A DNA stretch of 64,000 nt from Pseudomonas farsensis (GCF_014268805.2 NZ_JABWRF020000002.1:750001-814000); one strand, 5' to 3'. Positions 17,056 to 26,431 are shown, counted from the stretch's first letter. The notes: generated from the sequence alone by a model not told the origin. Made by a program: numbers and translations.

Positions 17056-17865
17056 TCAGGGCTGTATCTGGTCTTCCAGCTTCATGGTCAGCGCCAGGGA
17101 GCTGCCCAGCTGTATCGCTTGATCACGCCAGCCCATGTAACGGGCCGCATCGACATGGCTGAAGTACACCGCCAACTCCTCGGCGGCCTGCATCACCCCG
17201 GTGGCTGCGGCCAGCTCCAGCCAGTACAGCGCCGCCTTGGTGTCCGGCTCTACGTACAGCCCATGCAGCAGGCGGTAGCCCACCTCGAAACGGCAGCGCG
17301 TCTCGCCGCGCATGGCGCCGCGCAGGAACCACTGGTACGCCTCGGTCGGGTTCACCTGCCAGTCCTGCTCGCCGTCGCAGACCTCTTCCTCGTACAGATC
17401 GCCCAGCGCTGCCGCCGCATGCAGCAGCCCGCGCTCGAAGGCATGGCGGTAATACTCGGCAGCGTTGGCGTAGGAAACATCCACGCCCTTGCCGAAGTAA
17501 TGCTGCTGTCCGAGGTTGAACCACGCAGCGGCATCGCCTTGCAGCGCTGCCATGCGCAGCAGATGACCGGCCAGCGCGGTATCGCCGCGCCAGTACTTGC
17601 CGTTGAGCCAGATCCAGCCCAGGTCGTTGAGCGCCGCCACATTGCCCATCAGGGCCTGGCGGCTGAGGTCGACGTAGACGGCATGCAGGTCGGTCGCTTC
17701 ATCAAGGCGGTCGATCAGGCCAAAGCGCTCGCCCAGCGCCGGCTGGCTGGGCAGGCCGATGCCGGCGAACAGCCGATGGCGCACGCCAGGGCGTGCTGGC
17801 GCCGGGACTATGCGCTCGGGCAGCAGCCGCGCAAGCAGTGAATGGATATTGCTGGCAGCAGACAT
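17056..17865 (-). CDS. Sel1-repeat (SLR/TPR-like) protein
   Basis: A protein of 269 residues with several Sel1-like repeats from about residue 60 to 245, for example GNVAALNDLGWIWLNGKYW, GDAAAWFNLGQQHYFGKGVD, GLLHAAAALGDLYEEEV and GETRCRFEVGYRLLHGLYVE. These form helical pairs used for protein contacts. No signal peptide is seen. The ATG at 17865 is preferred because GAGG stands six bases before it; in-frame ATGs at 17877 and 17871 exist. It is a single gene, divergent from the WYL-like regulator. Its function is unknown. Confidence 0.85.
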   Translation of the reverse strand: MSAASNIHSLLARLLPERIVPAPARPGVRHRLFAGIGLPSQPALGERFGLIDRLDEATDLHAVYVDLSRQALMGNVAALNDLGWIWLNGKYWRGDTALAGHLLRMAALQGDAAAWFNLGQQHYFGKGVDVSYANAAEYYRHAFERGLLHAAAALGDLYEEEVCDGEQDWQVNPTEAYQWFLRGAMRGETRCRFEVGYRLLHGLYVEPDTKAALYWLELAAATGVMQAAEELAVYFSHVDAARYMGWRDQAIQLGSSLALTMKLEDQIQP

Positions 17866-18068
17866 GTTCATCCTCATTGAACGTTACAGCCCCGACCTCG
17901 ACTGCGCTGGAGCGTGATTCTGCGCGACGACACGTCAAAACCTGTCGCGAACGATCACATCGTAGGCAACCAATTGTCAGTTGATTGATCTGAGCACGCT
18001 GTGGCCAATTGCCATGACCTGCTTGTGCCGCCATTCTAGGCGGCAAGCCTAGACAAGGACGTTCCCTT

Positions 18069-18626
18069 TTGCCGTTCGCCACCACTCGCGCCACCCTCAG
18101 CCGCCAATGGGCGTTGCTTCGTCAACTGCCCGGCCGCTCCCCCGGTATTACCAGCGCTGAACTGGTCTGGCGCCTGCGTGATGTGGGGTTCACGGTCAGC
18201 AAACGCACGGTTGAGCGTGACCTCAACGAGCTGTCGCTGATTTTCCCGTTGGAGCGCAACGACAAGAGCATCCCGTTTGGCTGGCACTGGTCGGCCAGCG
18301 CTGGCGGGGAGTTGCGCGGCAATTTTGATCTGCAGGGGTATTTGCGTGGCGATTTGTTGCAGCCGGTGCCCGGCGCGGGCGTCGAGTTGCAGGCGCGGGT
18401 CAGCGATAACCTGGCGCGGCAGTTGCGCGAGGCGCCGCTGACGGCAGATATGCAGCTGACGGCGCTGGAGCAGGGGCACCGCTTGCGGGCAACGGTGATG
18501 GACGGCTGGCCATTGCGCTGGTGGCTGCTGAGCCAGGGGGAAAGCTTGGTGGTGGAGCTGCCCGTGGACCTGCGCGAGGAAATCGGCAAGACCCTGGCCA
18601 ACGCGGCCGCGCAGTATCAGGTTTAG
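18069..18626 (+). CDS. HTH/WYL-like transcriptional regulator (short form)
   Basis: A 185-residue protein. Residues about 10-60 form an HTH of the DeoR/HTH_11 kind (GITSAELVWRLRDVGF, VSKRTVERDLNELS). The C-terminal part looks like a WYL-type domain end (WPLRWWLLSQGESLVVELP). WYL regulators are usually around 300 residues, so this is a compact form missing most of the central WYL sheet. The only in-frame start near a ribosome site is TTG at 18069 (AAGGA about nine bases upstream). It stands alone, so its targets cannot be guessed. Confidence 0.75.
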   Translation: MPFATTRATLSRQWALLRQLPGRSPGITSAELVWRLRDVGFTVSKRTVERDLNELSLIFPLERNDKSIPFGWHWSASAGGELRGNFDLQGYLRGDLLQPVPGAGVELQARVSDNLARQLREAPLTADMQLTALEQGHRLRATVMDGWPLRWWLLSQGESLVVELPVDLREEIGKTLANAAAQYQV

Positions 18627-18658
18627 CCTGCCCCGGCCTCATCGCAGGAGCCGCCAAC

Positions 18659-18772
18659 TGTAGGAGCGGCCTTGCGTCGCGAATGGGCTGCGCAGCAGCC
18701 CCGACGATTTAGAATGAAACCAACATCCTGGGGCCGCTACGCGCCCCATCGCGACACAAGGCCGCTCCTACA
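18659..18772. repeat. REP doublet
   Basis: TGTAGGAGCGGCCTTGCGTC and its mirror GACACAAGGCCGCTCCTACA enclose the smaller hairpin arms GGGCTGCGCAGCAGCCCC. It fills the gap between the convergent WYL-like gene and the ABC permease gene. Confidence 0.85.
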
Positions 18773-18792
18773 CGAGCAAAAGCCGGCAAAGC

Positions 18793-19656
18793 CTACCGCT
18801 GCATCCCCCAGCGCCTGACCGTCAGCCGCTCCAGGGTATTGAACACCAGCCCCTCCACCAGTAGCCCGATGAAGATCACCACCGCCAACCCGGCAAACAC
18901 CTTGTCGGTGTACAGCTCGTTGCGGTTCTGGAAGATGTACCAGCCAAGCCCGCCCTTGCCACTGCTGGCGCCAAACACCAGCTCGGCGGCGATCAGCGTG
19001 CGCCAGGCGAACGCCCAGCCAATCTTCAGCCCCGAGAGAATCGACGGCAGCGCCGCCGGCACCAGCACATGCAACACCAGGCGCAGGCCGCCCAGACCAT
19101 AGTTGCGCCCGGCCATGCGCAGGGTTTCCGAAACCCCCAGAAACCCGGCATAGGTATTCAGCGCCAGCGCCCACAGCACCGAGTGCACCAACACGAAAAT
19201 CAGGCTGTTATCACCCAGCCCGAACCACAGCAGCGCCAGGGGCAGCAACGCGATGGCCGGCAGCGGGTTGAACATCGAGGTCAGGGTGCCGAGCAGGTCG
19301 CGGCCGATCTGCGTCGATACCGCAAGGCTGGTCAGGCCGAAGGCCAGCACGATGCCCAGCACATAGCCCTTGAGCAGTATCACCAGCGATACCCCGACCT
19401 TGGCCGGCAACTCGCCGCTGAGCATGCCGTCCCAGAACGCCGCAGCCGTCTGCAAGAAGCTCGGCAGCAGCAGGTCATTGTCGGTATAGCGCGCGACCAA
19501 CTCCCAGAGCACCGCCAGCGCTGCCAGGATCACCGCTTTGCGCAGCCATCCTTGCTGCCACAGCCGTTGCGCCAGCGGCAGGTCGCGTTCCAGCGGTACG
19601 CCGGGCAGCGGCTGTAACTGAACTTCGTATTCCTGGCGTGCAGAGGTAATAGTCAT
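18793..19656 (-). CDS. atsB: ABC transporter permease for organic sulfur esters/sulfonates (AtsB/SsuC-like)
   Basis: A 287-residue inner-membrane permease with about six TM segments from residue 40 (KAVILAALAVLWELVARY) to 275. The binding-protein-dependent transport loop includes GRNYGLGGLRLVLHVLVPAALPSILSGLK (quoted in part: LVPAALPSIL). I set the start at ATG 19656, which follows GGAG; longer in-frame versions are low-complexity read-through. It is the last gene of the operon. Its companions (ATPase, binding protein, AtsK-type dioxygenase) suggest uptake of sulfate esters or sulfonates as a sulfur source. Confidence 0.88.
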   Translation of the reverse strand: MTITSARQEYEVQLQPLPGVPLERDLPLAQRLWQQGWLRKAVILAALAVLWELVARYTDNDLLLPSFLQTAAAFWDGMLSGELPAKVGVSLVILLKGYVLGIVLAFGLTSLAVSTQIGRDLLGTLTSMFNPLPAIALLPLALLWFGLGDNSLIFVLVHSVLWALALNTYAGFLGVSETLRMAGRNYGLGGLRLVLHVLVPAALPSILSGLKIGWAFAWRTLIAAELVFGASSGKGGLGWYIFQNRNELYTDKVFAGLAVVIFIGLLVEGLVFNTLERLTVRRWGMQR

Positions 19657-19669
19657 GCCAAGGCTCCTG

Positions 19670-20533
19670 TCAGTAGGCGATGCGGATGTCGTTGAAACCC
19701 AGGTCGGCGCTGTGCTCCGGCGTTTCGGCTTCATCGAACAACAAGCGGTGGATGCGCCGGGCGCTGGCCTGGAAGTCGCTGGCGCCCAGGCTGCCCAGGT
19801 CGTACTGGTGGCTGTGCACCTCGGCGCGCACGCGGCCCGGGTGCGGCGACAGCAACAGGATGCGGTTGCCCACCACCAACGCCTCTTCAATGGAGTGGGT
19901 GACGAACAGCAAGGTAAAGCGCACCTCTTCCCACAACAGCAACAGCTCTTCTTGCATCTTGCGCCGGGTGAGGGCGTCGAGGGCGGCGAACGGCTCGTCC
20001 ATCAGCAGGATCTTCGGCTGCGTGGCCAGTGCCCGGGCGATGGCCACCCGCGCCTTCATGCCACCTGAGAGCGTATGCGGGTAGGCATCGGCAAAGGCGG
20101 CCAAGCCGACCTTGTCCAGGTAGTGCAGCGCCCGCTCCTCGGCTTCGGCGCGTTTGAGCTGGCCGGACACCAGCAACGGAAACATCACGTTCTGCTTGAC
20201 CGTCTTCCACGGCGGCAACTGGTCGAATTCCTGAAACACCACGATGCGATCCGGCCCTGGGCCGCGCACGGGCTGGCCTTGCAGCAGAATCTGCCCTTCC
20301 CGCGGCTCGATGAAACCGGCCACAGCCTTGAGCAAGGTGGACTTGCCGCAGCCCGACGGGCCCAGCAGCACAAAGCGGTCGGCACGGTCGATTTCGAAGC
20401 TGACCTGGTGGGTGGCCCGCACCACGCGCTGGGCGGTGCGGTATTCAAGGCTGAGGTTGTCCACCGTCAGCAGCGGTGGGGTGGCGACACGGCTCAGGTT
20501 GCTGGCCGCGTGGCCTGGCAATGGGGCGGTCAT
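19670..20533 (-). CDS. atsC: ABC transporter ATPase (AtsC/SsuB/TauB-like)
   Basis: A 287-residue ATPase. Walker A is GPSGCGKST (about 58-66), the Q-loop is in VVFQEFDQLPPW, the signature is LSGGMKARVAIARAL, Walker B is ILLMDEPFAALD, and the switch His is in FVTHSIEEAL. It powers import together with the permease coded 13 bases downstream. The TauB/SsuB-type sequence and the neighbours support a role in organosulfur uptake. Confidence 0.92.
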   Translation of the reverse strand: MTAPLPGHAASNLSRVATPPLLTVDNLSLEYRTAQRVVRATHQVSFEIDRADRFVLLGPSGCGKSTLLKAVAGFIEPREGQILLQGQPVRGPGPDRIVVFQEFDQLPPWKTVKQNVMFPLLVSGQLKRAEAEERALHYLDKVGLAAFADAYPHTLSGGMKARVAIARALATQPKILLMDEPFAALDALTRRKMQEELLLLWEEVRFTLLFVTHSIEEALVVGNRILLLSPHPGRVRAEVHSHQYDLGSLGASDFQASARRIHRLLFDEAETPEHSADLGFNDIRIAY

Positions 20534-20539
20534 GGTCGG

Positions 20540-21559
20540 TCAGCTCCCCTGCAGCGGGCGTTCATCCTGGAAGAAGTAGTCCTTCCACGATTCAGGCTTG
20601 TTCTTGATCGCGCCGACCCGATAAAGGAAATCGGCCAGCTTGTAGGTGTTCTTGGGCGTGACGGTGAATTCATACTGCGGGTTGTCGATCAGCTTGATCA
20701 GCACGTCGCGGTCGATCTTGGCCTTGGTCACGCGGATATAGGTGTCGGCCGCCGCGGCTTTGTCGTGCTGGGCAAACTCGGCGGCTTCGGCCAGGGCATC
20801 GACGAAGGCCTTGTAGGTCTTGGGGTTGTCGTTGCGGAATTTCTCGGTGGCAAACAGCAGGGTCGGCGAGTTGGGGCCGAGCAGGTCGTAGCTGTTGAGC
20901 ACGATATGCACGTTCTTGTTGGCCAGCACCTGGTCCTGGAACGGCGGGTTGGAGAAGTGCCCGTTCAGCTCGGTGCCGCCGGCCAGCAGGGCTGCGGTGG
21001 CGTCCGGGTGGGGGACGGCGAGGGTGTACTTGTCGAGGCGGTTGTATTGCTTGTCGCCCCACTGCTGGGCGGCGGCGTATTGCAAGAAGCGCGACTGCAC
21101 CGACACGCCCACTGCCGGCAGGGCGATGCGGTCCTTGTCGCTTATATCGGCGATGGTCTTCACGTTCGGGTTGCTGCTGACCAGGTAGTACGGGAAGTTA
21201 CCCAGCGAGGCCACGGCCTTCACGTTCTGCCGGCCCTTGGTGCGGTCCCACACGGTGAGCAGCGGGCCGACGCCGGCACCGGCTATGTCCACGGACCCAG
21301 ACAGCAACGCATCGTTGACCGCCGAGCCGCCCGACAGCTGCGCCCAGTCCACTTCGATGTCGATGCCCTGCTGTTTGCCGTGTTTCTCGATCAAGTGCTG
21401 ATCACGCACCACGTTGAGCAGCAGGTAGACGATGCCGAACTGTTCGGCGATGCGGATCTTGCCCTCGGCGTGGGCCAGGGTGGGTGCAGCCAGGCTGCCG
21501 ACGACCAGGCTTGCGCCCAGGCCGATGCTTGCCGCCAGGCGGCTGATGGATTTACGCAT
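20540..21559 (-). CDS. atsR: Periplasmic substrate-binding protein (AtsR-like)
   Basis: A 339-residue binding protein. The signal peptide ends near APTLAHA at residue 31. The fold is of the NMT1/SsuA type, with DIAGAGVGPLLTVW and SYDLLGPNSPTLLFATEKF as recognisable blocks. It starts with a strong ribosome site (AAGGAA). The gene lies between the dioxygenase and the ATPase genes. Similar P. putida binding proteins take part in sulfate-ester uptake; the exact ligand is inferred. Confidence 0.88.
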   Translation of the reverse strand: MRKSISRLAASIGLGASLVVGSLAAPTLAHAEGKIRIAEQFGIVYLLLNVVRDQHLIEKHGKQQGIDIEVDWAQLSGGSAVNDALLSGSVDIAGAGVGPLLTVWDRTKGRQNVKAVASLGNFPYYLVSSNPNVKTIADISDKDRIALPAVGVSVQSRFLQYAAAQQWGDKQYNRLDKYTLAVPHPDATAALLAGGTELNGHFSNPPFQDQVLANKNVHIVLNSYDLLGPNSPTLLFATEKFRNDNPKTYKAFVDALAEAAEFAQHDKAAAADTYIRVTKAKIDRDVLIKLIDNPQYEFTVTPKNTYKLADFLYRVGAIKNKPESWKDYFFQDERPLQGS

Positions 21560-21584
21560 GATCTTGGGTTCCTTCAGTCGTCAG

Positions 21585-22484
21585 TCAGAACGGGGCATCG
21601 CCCTGGATAGTGGTGCGGTAGAGCTTGCGGCGCAGGTGGGCCGGGCAGCCGCTGGCCAGGTGGATCAGCGAGCGGTTGTCCCAGAACACCAGGTCGTGGG
21701 GCTGCCACTGGTGGCGGTAGATGTTCTGTTCGAGCACGCTCAGGGCGTACAGCTGCTGCAGCACATCGCGGCTCTCGTCGTCGGGCAGGCCGACAATGCG
21801 GGTGGTGAAGCCTTCACTGACGAACAGCGCCTTGCGGCCGGTTTCCGGGTGGGTGCGCACCACCGGGTGGATGACTTCCTGCACCTGCGCCAGTTGCTCG
21901 GCGCTGAGCGTTGGGCGCCAGTTGCCCGCGAACTTGGTTTCAGCGTAACGCGCGGTGTAGGAGTGCGCGGCGTCACGCCCGGCGATGATCTTGCGCAGGG
22001 CATCGGGCACGGCGTCCCAGGCTTTGTGCATGTCAGCGAACAGGGTGTCGCCGCCTTCGCTGGGCAGTTCCTGGGCGTGCAGCATCGAGCCGAGGCTGGG
22101 CAGCTCCTTATAAGAAAGGTCCGAATGCCAGAACTTGCCGGCATCGCCCAGGCCCAGGTTGCGACCGTCTTCGATGATGTTCGAAACGATCAGGATTTCC
22201 GGGTGGCCGGCCAGCAAAAACTGCTTGAGCACATGGATTTGCAGCTCGCCGAAGCGGCGGCTGAAGTCGATTTGCTGTTGTGGGGTGATGCGCTGGTCGC
22301 GAAACACCAGGACGTGGTGGTCGAGGTGGGCGCGGTGAATTCGGCTGAAGTCGTCGGCGTTGACCGGTCGAGTCAGGTCCAGGCCGATGATCTCGGCGCC
22401 GACGGCACCGGAGAACGGGCGGACTTCAAAGGTTTGCGGCAGGGCGCTGTCGATGTTCGACAAGGCGTTCGAGGCGGCTGGCAT
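21585..22484 (-). CDS. atsK: Fe(II)/2-oxoglutarate dioxygenase, TauD/AtsK family
   Basis: A 299-residue cytosolic dioxygenase that should release sulfite or sulfate from an organic sulfur compound by oxidation. The iron ligands are His120 and Asp122 (FWHSDLSY) and His275 (LIHLASG); Arg286/Arg290 near the C-terminus (LRRKLYRTTIQGDAPF) should bind 2-oxoglutarate. AtsK (alkyl sulfatase) is preferred to TauD because of the AtsRBC-type neighbours and the C-terminal pattern, but taurine as substrate is not ruled out. It is first in the operon, with GGAG before the ATG. Confidence 0.85.
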   Translation of the reverse strand: MPAASNALSNIDSALPQTFEVRPFSGAVGAEIIGLDLTRPVNADDFSRIHRAHLDHHVLVFRDQRITPQQQIDFSRRFGELQIHVLKQFLLAGHPEILIVSNIIEDGRNLGLGDAGKFWHSDLSYKELPSLGSMLHAQELPSEGGDTLFADMHKAWDAVPDALRKIIAGRDAAHSYTARYAETKFAGNWRPTLSAEQLAQVQEVIHPVVRTHPETGRKALFVSEGFTTRIVGLPDDESRDVLQQLYALSVLEQNIYRHQWQPHDLVFWDNRSLIHLASGCPAHLRRKLYRTTIQGDAPF

Positions 22485-22622
22485 TGTTCACTCCCACGCA
22501 GTGCGCGACATTCAGGGCGCGCAACGATTCAGAAACGCACGGGGTTTACCCGTGTGGGTTCGAGTCGTGCGGCGCGCTGATTGGTCAGCGGGTACGCAGT
22601 GGGGTGACTATATGTGCATAAG

Positions 22623-22656
22623 AAAGATAATTTAAATATCTTTAATGCATATGCAT
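22623..22656. promoter_or_regulatory. Two adjacent palindromes upstream of the ats operon
   Basis: AAAGATA (22623-22629) is mirrored by TATCTTT (22637-22643) around a TTTAAA core. Next to it ATGCATATGCAT (22645-22656) is a perfect 12-bp palindrome. They lie about 140-170 bases before the atsK start in an AT-rich patch. A LysR-type sulfur regulator such as CysB or SftR could bind here; this is inference. Confidence 0.45.
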
Positions 22657-22701
22657 AGTAGTGAGGAAAGTGTGCTTACGATGCCGGCGTAACCCTGCAC
22701 C

Positions 22702-22831
22702 GGCCTCATCGCAGGCTGGCGCCAGCTCCCACAGTGAACTTGCCCAGCCTTGATATAGGGGCTGCGTCAGCTGCGATAGTGGTGCCTGGCCCCAATCCCT
22801 GTGGGAGCTGGCGCCAGCCTGCGATGAGGCC
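22702..22831. repeat. REP pair (GCCTCATCGCAGGCTGGCGC type)
   Basis: GGCCTCATCGCAGGCTGGCG at the left and its reverse complement at 22800-22831 form perfect arms of about 32 bases. The sequence between them has a further hairpin near GATATAGGGGCTGCG. This is a second REP class, different from TGTAGGAGCGGCC. Confidence 0.85.
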
Positions 22832-22863
22832 ATGACAGGCTTGCACAGCCTGCCTAACAGCCA

Positions 22864-24240
22864 TCACCGCTCGCGCAGGGCTTCGCTGCGGGCTTTCATG
22901 ATCGGTTTGAGCAGGTAGCTCATGATGGTCTTCTTGCCGGTCATGATATCCACCGTCGCCACCATGCCCGGGATGATCAGCAGCGGCTTCTCGTCGGTGC
23001 CCAGGTGGCTTTTGTCGGTGCGCAGGCGGATCAGGTAGTACGTGGTCTTCTTGTCTTCGTCGGTGATGGTATCGGCACCGATCTGCTCAAGCTTGGCCTT
23101 CAGCCCGCCATAAATGGTGTAGTCATAGGCGGTGAACTTCACCGTGGCCTCTTGGCCGGGGTGCAGGAAAGCGATGTCCTTGGGCAGGATTTTCGCCTCC
23201 ACCACCAAGGTGTCATCCAGCGGCACCACCTCGATGATGTCACTGCCCGGCTGGATCACGCCGCCGATGGTGTTCACCAGCAGCTGCTTGACGATGCCGC
23301 GTACCGGCGAGGTGACCATGGTGCGGGTAACCCGGTCGTCCAGCGCCTTGCTGGTGGCGGTGGCCTTGTTCAGCTCGGTGCGCGCCTCGTTGAGCTGGGT
23401 CAGCGCTTCGCTGCGGAACTTGCCACGGGTTTCCTCGATCTTGCTCTGCACTTCCTTGATCGCAGCTTCTGCACGCGGAATGGCCAGCGCGGTGGAGTCC
23501 ATCTGGCCACGGGTCTCGACCTCGGCGCGGCGCAGGCGCAGCACTTCAACCTGCGAAATGGCACCCTGCGCCACCAGCGGCTCGGACATCGAGATCTCCT
23601 GGCGCAGCAGCTGCAGGCTGTTGGCGTACTGGGCGCGCTTGGAGTTGAACTCGCGCAGCTCTTGCTGCTTTTGCACCAATTGCTGCTGCAGGCCGCCGAT
23701 CTCATCCTGCAACTGCTGACGACGGCTGATGTACAGCGACTGTTCGCTGGCCGCCTGGCTTGGGGCTGCCTTGCGCAGTTCTTCGTCGATTTGCAGCGGC
23801 TGGTCGTCCACCTCGGCGCTCAGGCGCTGCACGCGCAAGGCCATGGCCAGGCGCGAGGCCTCGGACTCGTCGACGTTGGAGGCAAAACGGGTTTCATCCA
23901 GGCGCAGCAGGGGCTGGCCGATTTCGACGATTTCCCCTTCCTTGGCGTAGATCTGGGCGACGATGCCGCCCTCGAGGTTCTGAATCTTCTGCACCTTGGA
24001 CGACGGGATGGCCTTGCCTTCCCCGCGGGTCACTTCATCGATGGGCGCAACGCTGGCCCAGATGATCATGAACACGAAGAACGCGATGATGCCCCAGATG
24101 GTCAGGCGTACGATGCGCGGCGCATCTTCGATCAGCGCCTTGTTGACCTCGGGCAGCGGTTGCCCGGCCAGCGACTCGGAGCCCTTGAAGTAGCGGCGCA
24201 GGTTGTCCTTGAAACGCCCTATATCGAGCTTATGCAACAC
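22864..24240 (-). CDS. lapC: LapC, type I secretion membrane fusion protein
   Basis: A 458-residue HlyD-family protein. A single TM segment is at about 46-65 (LTIWGIIAFFVFMIIWASVA). A lipoyl half-motif (NLEGGIVAQIYAKEGEIVEIGQPL) precedes a long coiled coil at about 115-300, and the C-terminal barrel ends with IIPGMVATVDIMTGKKTI, typical of T1SS adaptors. It links LapB to LapE for LapA export. The start is GTG at 24240, with AAGGGG eight bases upstream, overlapping the lapB stop by 11 bases. Confidence 0.94.
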   Translation of the reverse strand: MLHKLDIGRFKDNLRRYFKGSESLAGQPLPEVNKALIEDAPRIVRLTIWGIIAFFVFMIIWASVAPIDEVTRGEGKAIPSSKVQKIQNLEGGIVAQIYAKEGEIVEIGQPLLRLDETRFASNVDESEASRLAMALRVQRLSAEVDDQPLQIDEELRKAAPSQAASEQSLYISRRQQLQDEIGGLQQQLVQKQQELREFNSKRAQYANSLQLLRQEISMSEPLVAQGAISQVEVLRLRRAEVETRGQMDSTALAIPRAEAAIKEVQSKIEETRGKFRSEALTQLNEARTELNKATATSKALDDRVTRTMVTSPVRGIVKQLLVNTIGGVIQPGSDIIEVVPLDDTLVVEAKILPKDIAFLHPGQEATVKFTAYDYTIYGGLKAKLEQIGADTITDEDKKTTYYLIRLRTDKSHLGTDEKPLLIIPGMVATVDIMTGKKTIMSYLLKPIMKARSEALRER

Positions 24241-26386
24241 TGATCTGCCCCTTCTTCAGCGCATCCATGACGGCGGCTTTCGGGCCATCCGCGACGATCT
24301 GTCCACGATCGATGACGATCAACCGGTCCACCAGCGACAGCAACGAGGCGCGGTGGGTGACCAGCAGTACGGTCTTGCCCTCGACCACGGCGGCCAGGCG
24401 CTGCTTGAGGCGCTCCTCGCCGGTGTTGTCCATGGCGCTGGTCGGTTCGTCGAGCAGCAGAATCTGCGGGTTGAGCAGCAGCGCCCGGGCCAGGGCAACG
24501 TTCTGGCGCTGGCCGCCGGAGAGGTTCTGCCCACGCTCGCCGACTTGCAGCTCGTAGCCATCGGGGTGCAGGCGAGCGAACTCATGCACGCCGGCAAGCT
24601 CGGCGGCTTGCAGAATCAGCTCGTCTTCGATGTAGCGGGCGCCGCTGACCAGGTTGTCGCGCAGCGTGCCGGCCAACAGCTGGATGTCCTGGGGCACGTA
24701 GCCGATGTTGTGGCGCAGCTCGCTGACGTCGATCTGGCGGATGTCCACGCCATCGACCAGCAGCGAGCCGTTGTCCGGCTCGTAAAGGCCGACGATTAGC
24801 TTGGCCAGCGAGCTTTTGCCCGAGCCACTGCGGCCAATGATGCCGACCTTCTCGCCCGGGCGAATGGTCAGGTTGATGCCTTTGAGCGCCTGGTTCTGCT
24901 GGTTGGGGTAGGTGAACTCGACGCCGCGGAATTCCACCGCGCCCTGCAGCACCTGGCGGCTCAGCGGGCGTTCATCGAAGTTGCGCTCTTGCGGCAGCTC
25001 CATCATCTGGTTGGTCGACACCATGGTCACCTTGGCCTGCTGGTAGCGGGCCAGCAAACCATTGAGCTGGCCCAGCGGGCCAAGGGCACGGCCGCTGAGC
25101 ATGTAGCAAGCCACCAGGCCGCCCATGCTGAGGTTGCCGTCGATGATCAGGTACACGCCGACGCAGATCATCGCCACGCCCGCCAGTTGCTGGATCAGCA
25201 GGGTGATGTTCATGGCCAGGCCCGACAGCACCTTGACCCGCAGCTCCAGGCGGCTGAGGGTGCCGAGGGTCTGCTCCCACATGTACTGGCGCTCGCTTTC
25301 GGCGTTGTTGACCTTCACCGCATCCAGACCGGCGAGGGTCTCGATCAGGCTCGACTGGCGCTCCGAGGCCAGGGCCATGGTGCGTTCCATGGTGGCCATC
25401 AGCGGCTTCTGCAGGGCATAGCCAATGCCCAGCGCGAGCGGGAAGGCCAGCACCGGGATCCACACCAGGTGCCCGCCAATAATGGCGATGACCACCAGCA
25501 CCAGAATGGTGAACGGCAGGTCGATCAGGCTGGTGAGGGTGAGCGAGGCGAGAAAATCGCGCAGGCCCTGAAATTCGTGGATGTTCTGCGCAAAGCTGCC
25601 GACCCGCGCCGGGCGGTGCTTCATCGACATGCCGACGATACGTTCGAACAGCGTGGCCGAGATGATCAGGTCGGTCTTCTTGCCCGCCAGGTCCAGGCAC
25701 AAGCTGCGCAAACCCTTGAGAATCAGGTCGAAGATATACGCGCCGACAATGCCGACAGCCAGCACCCACAGGGTCGAGGTGGCTTGGTTGGGCACTACGC
25801 GGTCATACACGTTCATCACGAACAAGGGCGCGGCCATGGCGATCAGGTTGATCACAAGGCTCGCCGCGATGGCGTCGATGTACAGCCATTTGCTGCGCAT
25901 CAGGGTGTCGCGGAACCAGGAGTTCACGCGCGGAATGAGGTTGCCGTGGTTGACGTCGTACTTGTGCTGGGGCTGGGCGAAGAACACCTTGCCGGTGTAG
26001 TCGCCTTCGAGGGCCTCGCGGCTGATCAGCACTTCACCGCCATCGCTCTCGCTGAGCAGCAGGCGCGCGGTGTCGTCGTTTTCCCAGCCCACCAGGATGG
26101 CGCTGCGGCCTTCCTTGAGCAGCAGCATGGCCGGCATGGCCATGCTGGGGATTTGCTCCAGCTTGCGTTGCAGCAACCGCCCCTGCAGCCCGGCACGGGC
26201 CGCTGCACGGGGCAGCAGCTCGATGTTCAGGCGTTGGGATGGCAACGGCAGGCCAGTGGTAAGCATGGCCCGGCTGGCCGGCTTCTGGTGCAGGACACAC
26301 AGGGTCAGCAGGCTATCCAGTAACGGATCGTCATGCTGACTGCGTGGATCGTGGCTGAGTTGGACTCGACTGACTTCGGATTCCAC
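24230..26386 (-). CDS. lapB: LapB, type I secretion ABC ATPase
   Basis: A 718-residue ABC exporter. An N-terminal C39-like domain (about 20-140) lacks the catalytic Cys/His, as is usual for adhesin/RTX exporters. The TM region is about 150-430, and the ATPase domain runs from about 470: Walker A GRSGSGKSS, signature LSGGQRQNVALARAL, Walker B ILLLDEPTSAMD, H-loop VTHRASLL. It powers LapA secretion. I chose GTG 26386 (GAGAG upstream); a TTG at 26422 would add 12 residues. It overlaps lapC. Confidence 0.94.
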   Translation of the reverse strand: MESEVSRVQLSHDPRSQHDDPLLDSLLTLCVLHQKPASRAMLTTGLPLPSQRLNIELLPRAAARAGLQGRLLQRKLEQIPSMAMPAMLLLKEGRSAILVGWENDDTARLLLSESDGGEVLISREALEGDYTGKVFFAQPQHKYDVNHGNLIPRVNSWFRDTLMRSKWLYIDAIAASLVINLIAMAAPLFVMNVYDRVVPNQATSTLWVLAVGIVGAYIFDLILKGLRSLCLDLAGKKTDLIISATLFERIVGMSMKHRPARVGSFAQNIHEFQGLRDFLASLTLTSLIDLPFTILVLVVIAIIGGHLVWIPVLAFPLALGIGYALQKPLMATMERTMALASERQSSLIETLAGLDAVKVNNAESERQYMWEQTLGTLSRLELRVKVLSGLAMNITLLIQQLAGVAMICVGVYLIIDGNLSMGGLVACYMLSGRALGPLGQLNGLLARYQQAKVTMVSTNQMMELPQERNFDERPLSRQVLQGAVEFRGVEFTYPNQQNQALKGINLTIRPGEKVGIIGRSGSGKSSLAKLIVGLYEPDNGSLLVDGVDIRQIDVSELRHNIGYVPQDIQLLAGTLRDNLVSGARYIEDELILQAAELAGVHEFARLHPDGYELQVGERGQNLSGGQRQNVALARALLLNPQILLLDEPTSAMDNTGEERLKQRLAAVVEGKTVLLVTHRASLLSLVDRLIVIDRGQIVADGPKAAVMDALKKGQISVA

Positions 26387-26431
26387 GCGGCGCTCTCTTT
26401 CATCCTTGCGGGGGTTTGCCAAGGTGCGCCA

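Larger units (their letters stand above)
22485..22863. promoter_or_regulatory. Intergenic region: ats promoter area and a REP pair
   Basis: The 379 bases between atsK and lapC hold no credible gene. Near 22610-22660 is an AT-rich stretch with two inverted repeats, likely the control region of the ats operon. A different type of REP pair fills 22702-22831. Confidence 0.6.
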
